Of a stretch of 25,778 nt of DNA, positions 1 to 8,342 are shown one piece after another. Where the stretch lies: positions 1 to 25,778 of IMG/VR virus record IMGVR_UViG_3300000928_000199, one strand, 5' to 3'. Positions within the stretch are counted from its first letter, which is position 1, and each line of letters starts with the position of its first letter. This stretch comes from a virus. The position numbers and the translations under genes are program-made. The notes under the pieces are model-generated. The model made no database searches. It was not told the DNA's origin and worked only from the letters and a program-made list of their open reading frames with translations.

Positions 1-160
1 TTTATAGCTACATGAAACTTTAAACAAATGTCTATTGATTATGACACACTACTTTCTGAGTTTAGGTCTCTCGTAGTTTTTTCGCTTCAAGGATAATAAT
101 AGTTATGTTATAGGTTATTACTAAAAACTTATGATGATTATTAACAAAAGGATTGAGAAT

Positions 161-1135
161 ATGGTAATAAAGAAAGCTTTAATTGTAATAACTGTTTTAC
201 TTACAGCTATTACAATGACAACAGCGAGCCCCTTAGAAGATGATAAAGCTACCAATTTTGTTGTAACTCCTTTTACAGGGTATAGATATGATATAATTAA
301 ATGGTCTGTGCCAGATCCTCATTATCCAAACAAAAAACTTTCAGAACTGATTTGGAAGAATCATATTGTTCAAACGGGTATTAAGTTAGAAACTAATCCT
401 ATACCCAATCAATTGAATTTTTTAGGACAGGCTAAATATGGTTATATTTTAAAAAATCCAAGTACTTCTCGAGATTTAGATTGGGATGTTTATAAACACA
501 AATCAGGGAATATAAAAACGCACCAATTTTCAAACACTATATCAGCAGTTAAAGGGCATATTTTTGACTTATCAGGAGCAGTTGGATATTCTATAACTCT
601 GCCAAGAAATAATCTTTTAACTTTATATGTAGGTTTTGATTATGCAGATTATAAAAATAAACAATATGGTTTTTGCCAAAAGATTTGTAACCAACACCTT
701 ATATTACATCCTTTTAATCGCCTAGGCTCTAAATATGATTTTAAAACTCAAGCTCCATGGATTGGCTTATCATTAAAGACTTCGTTAAATGACAGATTAT
801 CAATTACACCTACAATTAAATTGTACTCTTTTAAATACACTGGAAAAGGTTATTGGTTACTCCGAGATGATTTACAACAAGATCCTAGTTTTAAACATAA
901 CGCTAAAGGAACTGGTCTTGGGTTTGACATGGATTTCTTGTATAAATATAGCGATAACCTAGACTTTAAAATTAATTTAGAGACAAAAAGATTTAAAATG
1001 AAAACAGGACGATATAAAGTGTTTTATGTGGCTGATAGATGTTCAAATCAAACCGCAAGAGTTAGTACTAATAAATTATTCGATGTAACTTTACTATCCT
1101 CTTCAATTAGTGGTGGTTTTAGATATAAGTTTTAG
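161..1135 (+). CDS. Omptin-like outer-membrane beta-barrel protein
   Basis: Predicted outer-membrane barrel protein. I prefer the start at 161: AAGGA lies 8 nt upstream (148-152), and the product then begins MVIKKALIVITVLLTAITM, a typical signal peptide with a cut near TAS. An in-frame ATG at 131 would add 10 residues. The protein alternates hydrophobic and polar residues as barrel strands do and ends in aromatic GGFRYKF, the usual outer-membrane barrel C-terminus. Numbered from the ATG at 131, RDLDWD (114-119) aligns by eye with the VDQDWMD segment of OmpT, which carries two catalytic Asp. The second catalytic pair of omptins (Asp-x-His) has only DDLQQDP (246-252) here, without His, so protease activity is doubtful. 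SELIWKN (71-77) resembles the related Protochlamydia-type outer-membrane family. It is separate from the prophage genes. Family assignment is from memory of motifs. Confidence 0.72.
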   Translation: MVIKKALIVITVLLTAITMTTASPLEDDKATNFVVTPFTGYRYDIIKWSVPDPHYPNKKLSELIWKNHIVQTGIKLETNPIPNQLNFLGQAKYGYILKNPSTSRDLDWDVYKHKSGNIKTHQFSNTISAVKGHIFDLSGAVGYSITLPRNNLLTLYVGFDYADYKNKQYGFCQKICNQHLILHPFNRLGSKYDFKTQAPWIGLSLKTSLNDRLSITPTIKLYSFKYTGKGYWLLRDDLQQDPSFKHNAKGTGLGFDMDFLYKYSDNLDFKINLETKRFKMKTGRYKVFYVADRCSNQTARVSTNKLFDVTLLSSSISGGFRYKF

Positions 1136-1185
1136 ATGTTGATAATATTTATAACTAAAAAATAGTGATTAAATATATCAATGTG

Positions 1186-1238
1186 ACTATCTTGCAACTA
1201 TCACGATTGTTTCTTTAGTGAAGATAGTGTCATTTATC
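1186..1238 (+). terminator. Weak hairpin, possible terminator
   Basis: ACTATCTT (1186-1193) and AAGATAGT (1221-1228) form an 8-bp inverted repeat with a 27-nt loop, followed by the T-rich run at 1229-1245. It lies 50 nt after the omptin-like gene. The stem is AT-rich and the loop is long, so termination is only a guess. Confidence 0.25.
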
Positions 1239-1304
1239 TTTTCTTAATTGTTGTTATGATAGAGTTTTCTGTCTAGTGTAAATTATTATATTTTTTAATT
1301 AATT

Positions 1305-1342
1305 AAAGGTGTTTTTATGAAAAAAAGGTGTTTTTATGAAAA
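1305..1342 (+). repeat. Perfect 19-bp tandem duplication of an RBS plus start codon
   Basis: AAAGGTGTTTTTATGAAAA occurs at 1305-1323 and again, directly abutting, at 1324-1342. Each copy contains an AAAGG ribosome-binding site and an ATG. The first ATG (1317) opens a 9-codon frame that ends at TAA 1344-1346, out of frame with and overlapping the second ATG (1336), which starts the coiled-coil gene. The duplication therefore places a tiny upstream ORF over the real start. Confidence 0.9.
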
Positions 1343-2370
1343 TTAATCCAAAACATGCTGCTGGAAGAATGAAAGAATTTTTATCAAAGCCACGTGTTTA
1401 TCATGGGATTAGGCAGGGCGTAGTAAGTGATATCAATAAATTGATTACTGGTATTGATCAATATGCTGAAGAAGTGAAATTAAAAAACGAAGATATTGGT
1501 AGTTTAAAACAAGTTATTACGACTAAAACCGTTGAACTTAAAAATAAAACCGTTGAACTTAAAAATAAAACTGTTGAAGCCCAGAACAAGGAAAAGTTAT
1601 TGGCTCAAAAAGAGCAATTATTATCTGAAATCAGCATAAGGGAAGAAAATCAATTAAAAGAAGAATATATTAAAGTTTTAAATCAATTAAATCCTAAAGT
1701 ATTTTCTGCTAACTTTGAGGATTGGCCTGTAGATACTAAAGCAAAAAAACTTTTAGATAGTGGTAATCTTCAGAAAATTGAAAACAATTTGGTTGTTTAT
1801 AGAGAATTATTAAAAAAAGAATCAACAACAAAACTTGTTGCTAAAGATAATCTCCTAAATAACAAGGATCAAGAATTAGAACAATTAAGAGAATTACTAG
1901 CTCAAAAGGAAATAGAAAAAGAAGAGTTACTATTGGCTAAAGAAGCAGAGGTACGAAATAAAAGCGCCGAAAAAAATAGAATTATAGAAGAGTTACGAGT
2001 TCAAAAAGATAACGACATTCAAAATAAGAACTTAGCCTTAGATCAAAAAGATGTTGATATTCACAACAAGGACTTAGCATTAGAACAGTTGCGTGTTCAA
2101 AAAGAAATGGAAAAAGAGCAGATACGTGTTCAAAAAGATGTGGATTTACACAATAAGGACTTAGCCTTAGATCAATTACGCGTTCAGAAAGAGGTTGAAC
2201 TTCGTGATAAAGATTTGGTCATAGTCCAAAAAGATAATCAAATTCAAGAATTATCCTTTATTGATATGGGTATTCAAATGGGTGGTAACGAAATAGGTAT
2301 TCAAATTGAAGCAATGGAAATGGAGTTAGCGGGAAATTACGACCCTCAGAATGCCCCTTATAATGATTGA
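1336..2370 (+). CDS. Long coiled-coil protein of unknown function
   Basis: A 344-residue, highly charged protein with no recognised enzyme motif. After a basic head (residues 1-40, KINPKHAAGRMKEFLSKPRV), nearly all of it is predicted coiled coil: roughly 45-110 with tandem TVELKNK units, then 155-315 with repeats of the type LRVQKDxDxxNKDLALDQ. The C-terminus (GIQMGGNEIGIQIEAMEMEL) is different. There is no signal peptide or membrane segment, so it is probably cytosolic or delivered by another route. Start at 1336 is supported by AAAGG 7 nt upstream, in the second copy of a duplicated start region. The last codons overlap a transposase remnant in another frame, so the present C-terminus may have been altered by an insertion. 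Function unknown; a structural or host-interaction role is speculation. Confidence 0.7.
   Translation: MKINPKHAAGRMKEFLSKPRVYHGIRQGVVSDINKLITGIDQYAEEVKLKNEDIGSLKQVITTKTVELKNKTVELKNKTVEAQNKEKLLAQKEQLLSEISIREENQLKEEYIKVLNQLNPKVFSANFEDWPVDTKAKKLLDSGNLQKIENNLVVYRELLKKESTTKLVAKDNLLNNKDQELEQLRELLAQKEIEKEELLLAKEAEVRNKSAEKNRIIEELRVQKDNDIQNKNLALDQKDVDIHNKDLALEQLRVQKEMEKEQIRVQKDVDLHNKDLALDQLRVQKEVELRDKDLVIVQKDNQIQELSFIDMGIQMGGNEIGIQIEAMEMELAGNYDPQNAPYND
1525..1566 (+). repeat. 21-bp tandem repeat inside coiled-coil gene
   Basis: Two identical 21-bp units (1525-1545, 1546-1566), each beginning AAAACCGTTGAACTT, followed by a degenerate third unit starting AAAACTGTTGAAG. They encode the TVELKNK heptads, so the coiled coil can lengthen or shorten in seven-residue steps without a frameshift. 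Confidence 0.85.
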
Positions 2371-2530
2371 CGAGACTGTTTTTTCATCTATAAAGTCTCT
2401 AAATATCTTGATTCATAGTAGACACAGATCTCCAATTAATGCCTTTACTCACTTGTTTGCTGGATTGATAAATTACCAGATTCGTGATGATAAACCTTCT
2501 TTGGATCAGCTAGTAAAATTGCATCCTTAA
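2351..2530 (+). pseudogene. Transposase C-terminal remnant (DDE type)
   Basis: An open frame whose product runs MIDETVFSSIKSLNILIHSR from ATG 2363, then RHRSPINAF, THLFAGLINYQI and KPSL, stopping at TAA 2528-2530. The ETVFSxxK...RHRS...HLxAxLxxY pattern is typical of the C-terminal end of DDE transposases, where the Glu of ETxF is the last catalytic residue. I cannot name the family with confidence (IS982- or IS5/IS4-like). No N-terminal two thirds is present, and the frame overlaps the 3' end of the coiled-coil gene by 8 nt counted from ATG 2363, so this is a remnant. The stop lies 2 nt before the IS-end-like sequence at 2533-2546, as expected for a transposase reading up to its element's end. 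Confidence 0.6.
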
Positions 2531-2634
2531 ACACAGTTGGGGTTAAAAGTAATATCTAGATCAATATCTGGTAATTGACGCTCTGGGTTTTGTTTTTCTG
2601 TACTAACACGGATATATCCAACTTTTTTACACAT
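2527..2634 (-). pseudogene. Serine recombinase (resolvase/invertase) N-terminal remnant
   Basis: Reading leftward from ATG 2634-2632, the product starts MCKKVGYIRVSTEKQNPERQ and continues LPDIDLDITF, then NPNCV and a stop at 2529-2527. GYIRVST carries the active-site Ser of small serine recombinases, and the first 30 residues match the resolvase/invertase N-terminus well. The match ends at ITF, and the last five codons lie in the putative IS terminus (2533-2546). The rest of the catalytic domain and the HTH are absent, so the protein is dead. I infer that an IS insertion cut the gene. Confidence 0.85.
2533..2546 (+). repeat. Putative IS terminal inverted repeat (left copy)
   Basis: ACAGTTGGGGTTAA. 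Its exact reverse complement, TTAACCCCAACTGT, forms the last 14 bases of the window (25765-25778). Here it sits immediately after the transposase remnant and exactly where an antisense recombinase gene loses its similarity. This fits the outer end of an insertion sequence. Confidence 0.6.
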
Positions 2635-2718
2635 CACTTTTGATTATGTGTTCTGCGATATGTTTGATTATTAGTGCGTATGAATAGTTTAGATTTATTA
2701 TGTTGTCCAAGGTATCCT

Positions 2719-3519
2719 CTATATTGTTTCTTGTGAAAACTCAGAACAAGAATAAAAACCTGTTGGTCCATGTCGACTTTTATGAATGAAGATTGCTCTA
2801 CTCTTATATTCTAAAACGTTCCGCATATTTCCATTCATAATGTCCTCTTTTTTTTCTGTGTCGCAGTGGCCAAATCCTAAGAATATATGTACTTTATTGT
2901 TTTTGTTGAGAAACCAATTATGAACTTTATTGAACCTTTTAAAAATCATTTTACACTTACTTATATTATCTAATTCCATCATAATAAAAATATCATCGAT
3001 AAATATAGTTATTGAAGTCTCATTTTTATTATTTTCTATGTATTGTGTTATTAGATCACTAATCTCGGCAAAAGAATGTGGGTGGCAATCAAAGAGGTCT
3101 AGATTATTTTTAATTCGTTGTATGTATTCTTCTTGTTCTTGCGTTTTAGTTAATGACGCTATTTTTACAAGGGAAGCTTGGTCTCTAAGCTTTTCAAATA
3201 ACGAAGGAGTAATTATTTCTATATTTTTATCCACTATATGACTATTTAATAACGTATTATAAACGAAGAAAGCTGATTTATTCCAAGTAAAGAAAGCCAC
3301 TTTATGATTAGGGTTGTGTATTAAAATATTACGTAATAAGTTTATTCTCAATGAGATATCTTCATCGTTAATAATTGCAGTAGCCCCACCAGTTCCAAAA
3401 TCTACCTGTAACAAAGTATTCAGTTTTTTGCCTATATTAATAGGTGTTGGTGCGTTACGCAGATCATTCTTAAATTGTTCCACTGTGTAGACATCTTGGT
3501 CTTCATGATTGTCTGTCAT
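2719..3519 (-). CDS. Divergent DnaB-like (RecA-fold) protein, degenerate P-loop
   Basis: A 266-residue protein resembling the C-terminal ATPase domain of DnaB-type replicative helicases in motif order. FGTGGATA (41-48) sits where Walker A is expected but lacks the GK[TS] core. KVAFFTWNKSAFF (73-85) parallels the DnaB segment after the first core strand. TIFIDDIFIMM (171-181) resembles Walker B. HKSRHGPTGF (246-255) matches the DnaB terminal K-x-R-x-G-P-x-G motif. The DnaB N-terminal domain is missing. Without the P-loop Lys, ATP hydrolysis is unlikely, so it could be a partner, inhibitor or decayed helicase. It starts at ATG 3519 and is the last of three minus-strand genes diverging from the terminase operon, with 162 nt between it and the cold-shock gene. 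Similarity is judged by eye and is weak outside the motifs. Confidence 0.5.
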   Translation of the reverse strand: MTDNHEDQDVYTVEQFKNDLRNAPTPINIGKKLNTLLQVDFGTGGATAIINDEDISLRINLLRNILIHNPNHKVAFFTWNKSAFFVYNTLLNSHIVDKNIEIITPSLFEKLRDQASLVKIASLTKTQEQEEYIQRIKNNLDLFDCHPHSFAEISDLITQYIENNKNETSITIFIDDIFIMMELDNISKCKMIFKRFNKVHNWFLNKNNKVHIFLGFGHCDTEKKEDIMNGNMRNVLEYKSRAIFIHKSRHGPTGFYSCSEFSQETI

Positions 3520-3681
3520 ATTATTTTTGTTTTATGAGTTAAAAAATACTAGTTTTACCAACATCAGGAACATAGCTCCTCCAAATTTAAAAATGCTTTG
3601 AGTGGCGTGTGATGATTTATTACTATAATTTCGCTCATAAGTAAATTATTTTAATGATTGAATTAAATAATTATGACAATT

Positions 3682-3885
3682 CTATATTAATTTAATATCA
3701 GTTGCTGATACTCTGTCATTCTTAGTTTCTGTCGTAAAACTAATTTTTTGCCCCTCTTCAATATCTTTAATGCCTGCTTGCAGTAGAGCTGACACATGAA
3801 GAAAGACGTCTTTTGATTTATCGCTTGGTTCTATAAAGCCATACCCCTTAGCCGCTTTAAACCATTTTACTTTGCCGTTTTGCAT
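3682..3885 (-). CDS. cspA: Cold-shock (CspA-family) RNA/ssDNA-binding protein
   Basis: A 67-residue single cold-shock domain that binds single-stranded RNA or DNA and melts secondary structure. It begins [20 protein letters not shown], containing RNP1 (KGYGFI, 13-18), and has RNP2 (DVFLHVSAL, 26-34); length is normal for the family. It follows the HU-like gene by 28 nt on the same strand, so both probably share a transcript with the DnaB-like gene. The position next to a phage terminase suggests the nucleic-acid-binding pair belongs to the prophage or its accessory region, although a host origin is possible. Confidence 0.93.
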   Translation of the reverse strand: MQNGKVKWFKAAKGYGFIEPSDKSKDVFLHVSALLQAGIKDIEEGQKISFTTETKNDRVSATDIKLI

Positions 3886-3913
3886 AATTATTTATCTTAT
3901 TTAAATTTATTAT

Positions 3914-4192
3914 TTATTTAGGATTAACAGCATCTTTTAACTTCTGCCCAACTTTAAACTTTGGTTGATTATAAGCTTTAATCTCAAGTGCTTCACCAGT
4001 TCTAGGGTTACGACCTGTTCTGGCTTCTACTTTACTAACAACAAAATTACCAAAACCGATAAGTGATATTTCGTTCCCTTTTCCTAGGGCGTCAATTACT
4101 GATGAGGTAAACATGTCTATGTTTTTTTCAGCTTCTACTTTAGTACATTGATGTTGCTCTGCTATATGTTTTACAAATTCACCTTTGTTCAT
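3914..4192 (-). CDS. hup: HU/IHF-family DNA-binding protein
   Basis: A 92-residue histone-like protein that bends DNA as a dimer. The N-terminal helices run from MNKGEFVKHIAEQHQ, followed by the saddle strands (ISLIGFGNFVV, 42-52) and the DNA-contacting arm GRNPRTGEALEI (60-71), whose RNPRTG motif is the hallmark of the family; length fits. It is divergent from the terminase gene, with 209 nt between them. HU-like proteins are carried by several phages for packaging, replication or repression; which applies here cannot be read from the sequence. Confidence 0.93.
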   Translation of the reverse strand: MNKGEFVKHIAEQHQCTKVEAEKNIDMFTSSVIDALGKGNEISLIGFGNFVVSKVEARTGRNPRTGEALEIKAYNQPKFKVGQKLKDAVNPK

Positions 4193-4401
4193 TTTAATTC
4201 TCTTTTTTCATTAATCTTTTAATATCTTCTATTTGTATAATTTCACTTTTAATTTAGATGTTATAAATCCTCTGATGAACCACCAATATATAGCATAGAA
4301 GCGGTTATTGCAAACTTGAAAAAGCACGACAAAATCAGAATTAAAAGCAGGTGTGATATACTTATTTTTAAGTAGTAAAATATTTAAAATATCATTGGTT
4401 A

Positions 4402-6009
4402 ATGAACAAGGAATATAATCATAATAACGCTCATAGCGCGGAAGCACCAGTTTCTGTAATAGATTTGGAGTTAAGCTCTGTTCGTCAAGAAAAAAGCTTA
4501 ATGCTTTGTGAAGCGTCTCTGCATGAGTTCTTTAAAGCATCGTGGCCTTATATTGAAGGTGATATGCCATATACGGATAGTTGGTATATTCAAGCGATAG
4601 CCGAGCATTTAGAAGCTGTGTATGAGCGACAAATTAAAAAACTAATTATTAATGTTCCACCTCGAACAGGCAAAACTAATTTAATATCAATAGCATTTCC
4701 TGCATGGGTTTGGTTACGCAATCCATGTGAAAGGTTTTTAACAGTTTCTTGTGTTAACTCTCTTAGTTTAGAGCATGCTACTCGTAGCCGAGCTTTAATT
4801 GAGAGTAGCTGGTATCAAGATTATTGGGGCAGTAAGTTTCCACTTTTAAAGGATCAAAATGTAAAAAGTTTTTTTCAGAATTCAAAGAGCGGTTATAGAC
4901 AATCAACTAGCGTAGTATCGAAAACAGTCGGTAAGGGAGGTTCGATCATTATCATTGACGATCCTAATGACCCAGGAGATTTATCATATATCAAACGAGA
5001 AAATGTTATTAACTGGTGGACACAGAGAATGTCAACTCGTTCAAATAATCCAGCCAGAGATTGCAGAATTGTAGTGCAACAAAGAACTCATGAGAATGAT
5101 CTAACTGGTTATATTAGAAAAAACGATACGGAAGATGATTGGGTAGAACTAGTTTTACCACTTGAATTTGAGAAGAGTCGTAAATGTATTACAGTCCCGC
5201 TTGGAATGAATAAGGATATTTGGGAAGATCCAAGAACTAAAGAAGGTGAATTACTTACGCCCTTGCGATTTGGTAGCAAACAGGTGAGTGAATTAAAAAG
5301 ATCACTTGGTTCTTATGGATATGCGGGGCAATGTCAACAAAGACCTGCCCCAATTGGTGGTGGAATACTTAAGAAGAAATGGTTTAAACAATGGAATAGT
5401 CCTATTAAACCAAGATTTGATCACATTATTCAAAGTTGGGATACTGCCTTTTCAGATGCTCCGACTTCCTCATATTCTGCTTGCACGACTTGGGGTGTTT
5501 GGGGTCAGAATTCAGAAGAAGGATTATTTAAGGTAATGTTGCTGTCTATGTGGCGCGGAAGAGTTGGATACCCAGAACTTCGCTCTAGAGCGCAAAGACT
5601 CGCTAGAGATTATAAAGATACTGGCGAGAATAAAAACCCATACCCTGCTCAATTAAGCGTAGATACTTGCCTGATAGAAGCAAAAGCAACTGGTGATCCA
5701 TTAATTCGGGATTTAAGGCTAGCAGGCGTCCCAGCAATAGGATATACGCCAAAAGGCGATAAAGGAGCAAGAGTTCAAAGGGTATCTCCTTTGATTGAGT
5801 GTGGACTAGTCTATTTGCCAACCGAGGAACAAAACAATGAAAAATTAACTGCTTTTGCCGATGAGTTTTTAGAAACTGTTATTACGTTTCCAACTGGTGA
5901 ATCAAGAGATTTGGTGGATACCATGACACAAGCGCTTTCCTACCTAAGAGATAACGAATCCTTAATGCATACAACAGATGAAGTAGATGAGGAAGAAAAA
6001 ATAATATAA
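4402..6009 (+). CDS. terL: Terminase large subunit (TerL)
   Basis: The DNA-packaging motor, which drives DNA into the prohead with ATP and cuts concatemers. The N-terminal ATPase has Walker A PPRTGKT (86-92) and Walker B IIIIDDP (182-188). The C-terminal RNase H-like nuclease has acidic residues in WDTAF (D347), IEAKATGDP (E426) and LVDTMTQA (D506). At 535 residues the length is normal. The start at ATG 4402 has no good Shine-Dalgarno; ATG 4501 is an alternative but would remove a plausible N-terminus. No small terminase is visible upstream, where three minus-strand genes lie. Its stop overlaps the portal start by one base (TAATG), so the two are translationally coupled. Confidence 0.96.
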   Translation: MNKEYNHNNAHSAEAPVSVIDLELSSVRQEKSLMLCEASLHEFFKASWPYIEGDMPYTDSWYIQAIAEHLEAVYERQIKKLIINVPPRTGKTNLISIAFPAWVWLRNPCERFLTVSCVNSLSLEHATRSRALIESSWYQDYWGSKFPLLKDQNVKSFFQNSKSGYRQSTSVVSKTVGKGGSIIIIDDPNDPGDLSYIKRENVINWWTQRMSTRSNNPARDCRIVVQQRTHENDLTGYIRKNDTEDDWVELVLPLEFEKSRKCITVPLGMNKDIWEDPRTKEGELLTPLRFGSKQVSELKRSLGSYGYAGQCQQRPAPIGGGILKKKWFKQWNSPIKPRFDHIIQSWDTAFSDAPTSSYSACTTWGVWGQNSEEGLFKVMLLSMWRGRVGYPELRSRAQRLARDYKDTGENKNPYPAQLSVDTCLIEAKATGDPLIRDLRLAGVPAIGYTPKGDKGARVQRVSPLIECGLVYLPTEEQNNEKLTAFADEFLETVITFPTGESRDLVDTMTQALSYLRDNESLMHTTDEVDEEEKII

Positions 6010-8342
6010 TGGCAATAAATAAAAAAGCTTTAAAAACATCGAAGATCAATAGTGTAAAAAGAAAAAATAGAAAGGAGATCGTTGATACTGAAGATTTACT
6101 ACCATTGTCTGAAGTAAATCCTAATTACAACGATCCTTTTGAAACTGACATTTCCACTCTAGAAGCTATTAATCCTGAATTATCAGGAGAGGATATAGAT
6201 TCTTTTAACGAGTCAGAAGAACAGACACCAAACCTCGAAGAAGAGATGCTATCAAGGATCGATCAGGATTCCTCAAATAATGAAACTACTGAGTTTAATA
6301 GTAACATAGCAGATGGAATACCTGAATCCGTCAAGGAGAAAATAGCCTCTTACCTAGAAGAAGTAACAAAAAAAGATAAAGCTAACCGCCAGCCATGGCT
6401 TGATGTAATTAATAAAGCAAAACCTTATCTTGGATTTAATATTGATGACGCAGGTGATTCGATTCCAAGAAAGAAAAGTTCTACTAGTAATAATACCCGA
6501 GTAAATACTATTGATACTACTTTCTCAACTAGCGTGCTGAGGCTCTGGGCTACACTTCGTTCTGAGCTATTACCCTCTAATGGGCCTGTAGGATTTAAAA
6601 CAGATGTTAGTGTTGATGAGTCTTATGAATTAAAAGGCGAAATGGTCAAAGATAGTCTAAATGAATATTTAACTGTAGAAGATAAGGGTTTTTACCCTGA
6701 TTATGACCGATTTCTACTTTATCTCATAGTATATGGTTGTGTGTTTAGAAAGATTTATTACGATCCTATTACCAGTAAACCACTGAGCAGATTTATTATT
6801 CCTGAGGATTTTTTAGTTGATAATAACTGTTCAAGCATTAGCGAATCAAATCGACTTACTCATATTAGATATCTTTCAAAAAGGGAGATTCTTTCTAATA
6901 TGAATAGTGGGATATTTTCTAAGACAGAACTTGAATATCTAGAACATAATGTTGAGATTAATGAAACTACTAATGATGACGAAAAACTAGGTATTAATCA
7001 ACCAGAACCTACTGCTTCACGTTTTGCTTTTTACGAAACACATGAGTACCTTGATTTAAATGAATTTTTTAATGATAGCACTAAGAGCGAGGAAATTTCT
7101 ATACCGTCTCCTTATGTTATTACCCGTTGTGGAGCTACTAACAAGATTGTAGCGATAGTGCCTAATTGGCATGAAAACGACCCAACAAAAACACGCATTA
7201 ATGCCTTTATTCACTATAATTTATTTCCAGGTTTAGATATTTACGGTCTTGGACTTGCGCAGATAATAGGAGCAAACGCAGAAAGTTTAACTATTATGCA
7301 ACAAATGGCGATTGATGCAGCTATTTTCCAGAACTGTCCTGCATTTTTAAAATCAAAAGGTCTTAAAACTACCAATAACGACTTAACAATAAAGCCTGGT
7401 CAGGTTGTAACGGTTACGACAAGTAATTTACCTTTGCGGGATGCTATTATGCCGATACCTGCAAACGGTCCATCTCCTGCATTATTTGAATATATGAATA
7501 GAGTTACTGCGCAAACACAGGAACTTGCTTCAGCAACGGAAATGGGGCTTACTGAGAACAATCAAAATGCACCGGTTGGTACTACTATTGCCTTATTGGA
7601 AGTTTCAAACCGTATGCAATCGGCAATAATGAGAACTGTGCATAGTAGTTTTAGTGAAGAGCTACAACTCTTTTACAGGATGTTTAATTTAGGAAACCCT
7701 TCTTTTGAAGGAGAGCCTTTAAACATTACTCCAACATCTGACCCATCTATTGAGTCTTCAACCCAGAGAATTATTAAAGCTGAGAGTTTGCTTAAACTCG
7801 CAAGCGGTAATCCTGAACTTCATAATATGAGAGAAGTGTATTTAAAGGTATACCACGCACTTGGTATTAGTGACATTGACAGGATATTGCTACCTGAATC
7901 GCAAGAGCAGGAACAAGAACAACAGCCTATAGATCCTGCTCTACAGGTGCAAATTGCTGATATTGAACAACGTAAATTAGAAGTCGAATCAAGAGAGAGA
8001 ATAGCTCATTTAAACATTGAAGCAGATGGTTATAAAACTCAAATGAATATTGAGCTTGATCAAGAAAAGATAGAACAGGAGAAATATCTAGCCGAGCTTA
8101 AAGTGCAGGAACAACAAAGACTTGCAGAGGAGAAATACCAAATTGAACTTTTAAAACTGGAATTAAAAGAGAAAGAAAAAGTAATAGATACTATGTCCAA
8201 AGAACAAGAAATAACTAATAAAAACGAACTTGAGTTATTAAAGCTAGAATTCAAGGCTAGAGAATCTGATTTCAAATCTCAGATTGAAGCTTTAAGAGAA
8301 CAATTATTATCCATACCAAAAGAAGAGATTATTTATGAATAA
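6009..8342 (+). CDS. Portal protein (head-to-tail connector)
   Basis: Forms the dodecameric ring at the capsid vertex through which DNA enters and leaves. The 777-residue length, position right after TerL and the segment around ELASATEMGLTENN with the following APVGTTIALLEVSNRMQSA (about 510-540) fit podovirus portal proteins of the P22-like type. Residues 1-110 are acidic and low-complexity. From about 630 the protein is a long Glu/Gln/Lys-rich helix (repeats like KLELKEKEK, ELELLKLEFKARE), comparable to the helical barrel of long P22-type portals. It overlaps the next small gene by 8 nt. The function is well supported by context; the exact family is inferred. Confidence 0.88.
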   Translation: MAINKKALKTSKINSVKRKNRKEIVDTEDLLPLSEVNPNYNDPFETDISTLEAINPELSGEDIDSFNESEEQTPNLEEEMLSRIDQDSSNNETTEFNSNIADGIPESVKEKIASYLEEVTKKDKANRQPWLDVINKAKPYLGFNIDDAGDSIPRKKSSTSNNTRVNTIDTTFSTSVLRLWATLRSELLPSNGPVGFKTDVSVDESYELKGEMVKDSLNEYLTVEDKGFYPDYDRFLLYLIVYGCVFRKIYYDPITSKPLSRFIIPEDFLVDNNCSSISESNRLTHIRYLSKREILSNMNSGIFSKTELEYLEHNVEINETTNDDEKLGINQPEPTASRFAFYETHEYLDLNEFFNDSTKSEEISIPSPYVITRCGATNKIVAIVPNWHENDPTKTRINAFIHYNLFPGLDIYGLGLAQIIGANAESLTIMQQMAIDAAIFQNCPAFLKSKGLKTTNNDLTIKPGQVVTVTTSNLPLRDAIMPIPANGPSPALFEYMNRVTAQTQELASATEMGLTENNQNAPVGTTIALLEVSNRMQSAIMRTVHSSFSEELQLFYRMFNLGNPSFEGEPLNITPTSDPSIESSTQRIIKAESLLKLASGNPELHNMREVYLKVYHALGISDIDRILLPESQEQEQEQQPIDPALQVQIADIEQRKLEVESRERIAHLNIEADGYKTQMNIELDQEKIEQEKYLAELKVQEQQRLAEEKYQIELLKLELKEKEKVIDTMSKEQEITNKNELELLKLEFKARESDFKSQIEALREQLLSIPKEEIIYE

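Noticed and set aside
2372-2399. GAGACT...AGTCTC hairpin as a terminator of the coiled-coil gene
   Set aside because: The 16-nt loop is long, no T-run follows and it lies inside the transposase remnant frame.
2930-3241. 103-codon plus-strand ORF inside the DnaB-like gene
   Set aside because: It is the antisense shadow of a gene with conserved motifs on the other strand, and its hydrophobic product reflects complementary codons.
4229-4447. 72-codon minus-strand ORF upstream of and overlapping the terminase start
   Set aside because: No recognisable motif, poor composition and overlap with the terminase N-terminus. It most likely opens by chance in AT-rich intergenic DNA, though a decayed gene cannot be excluded.
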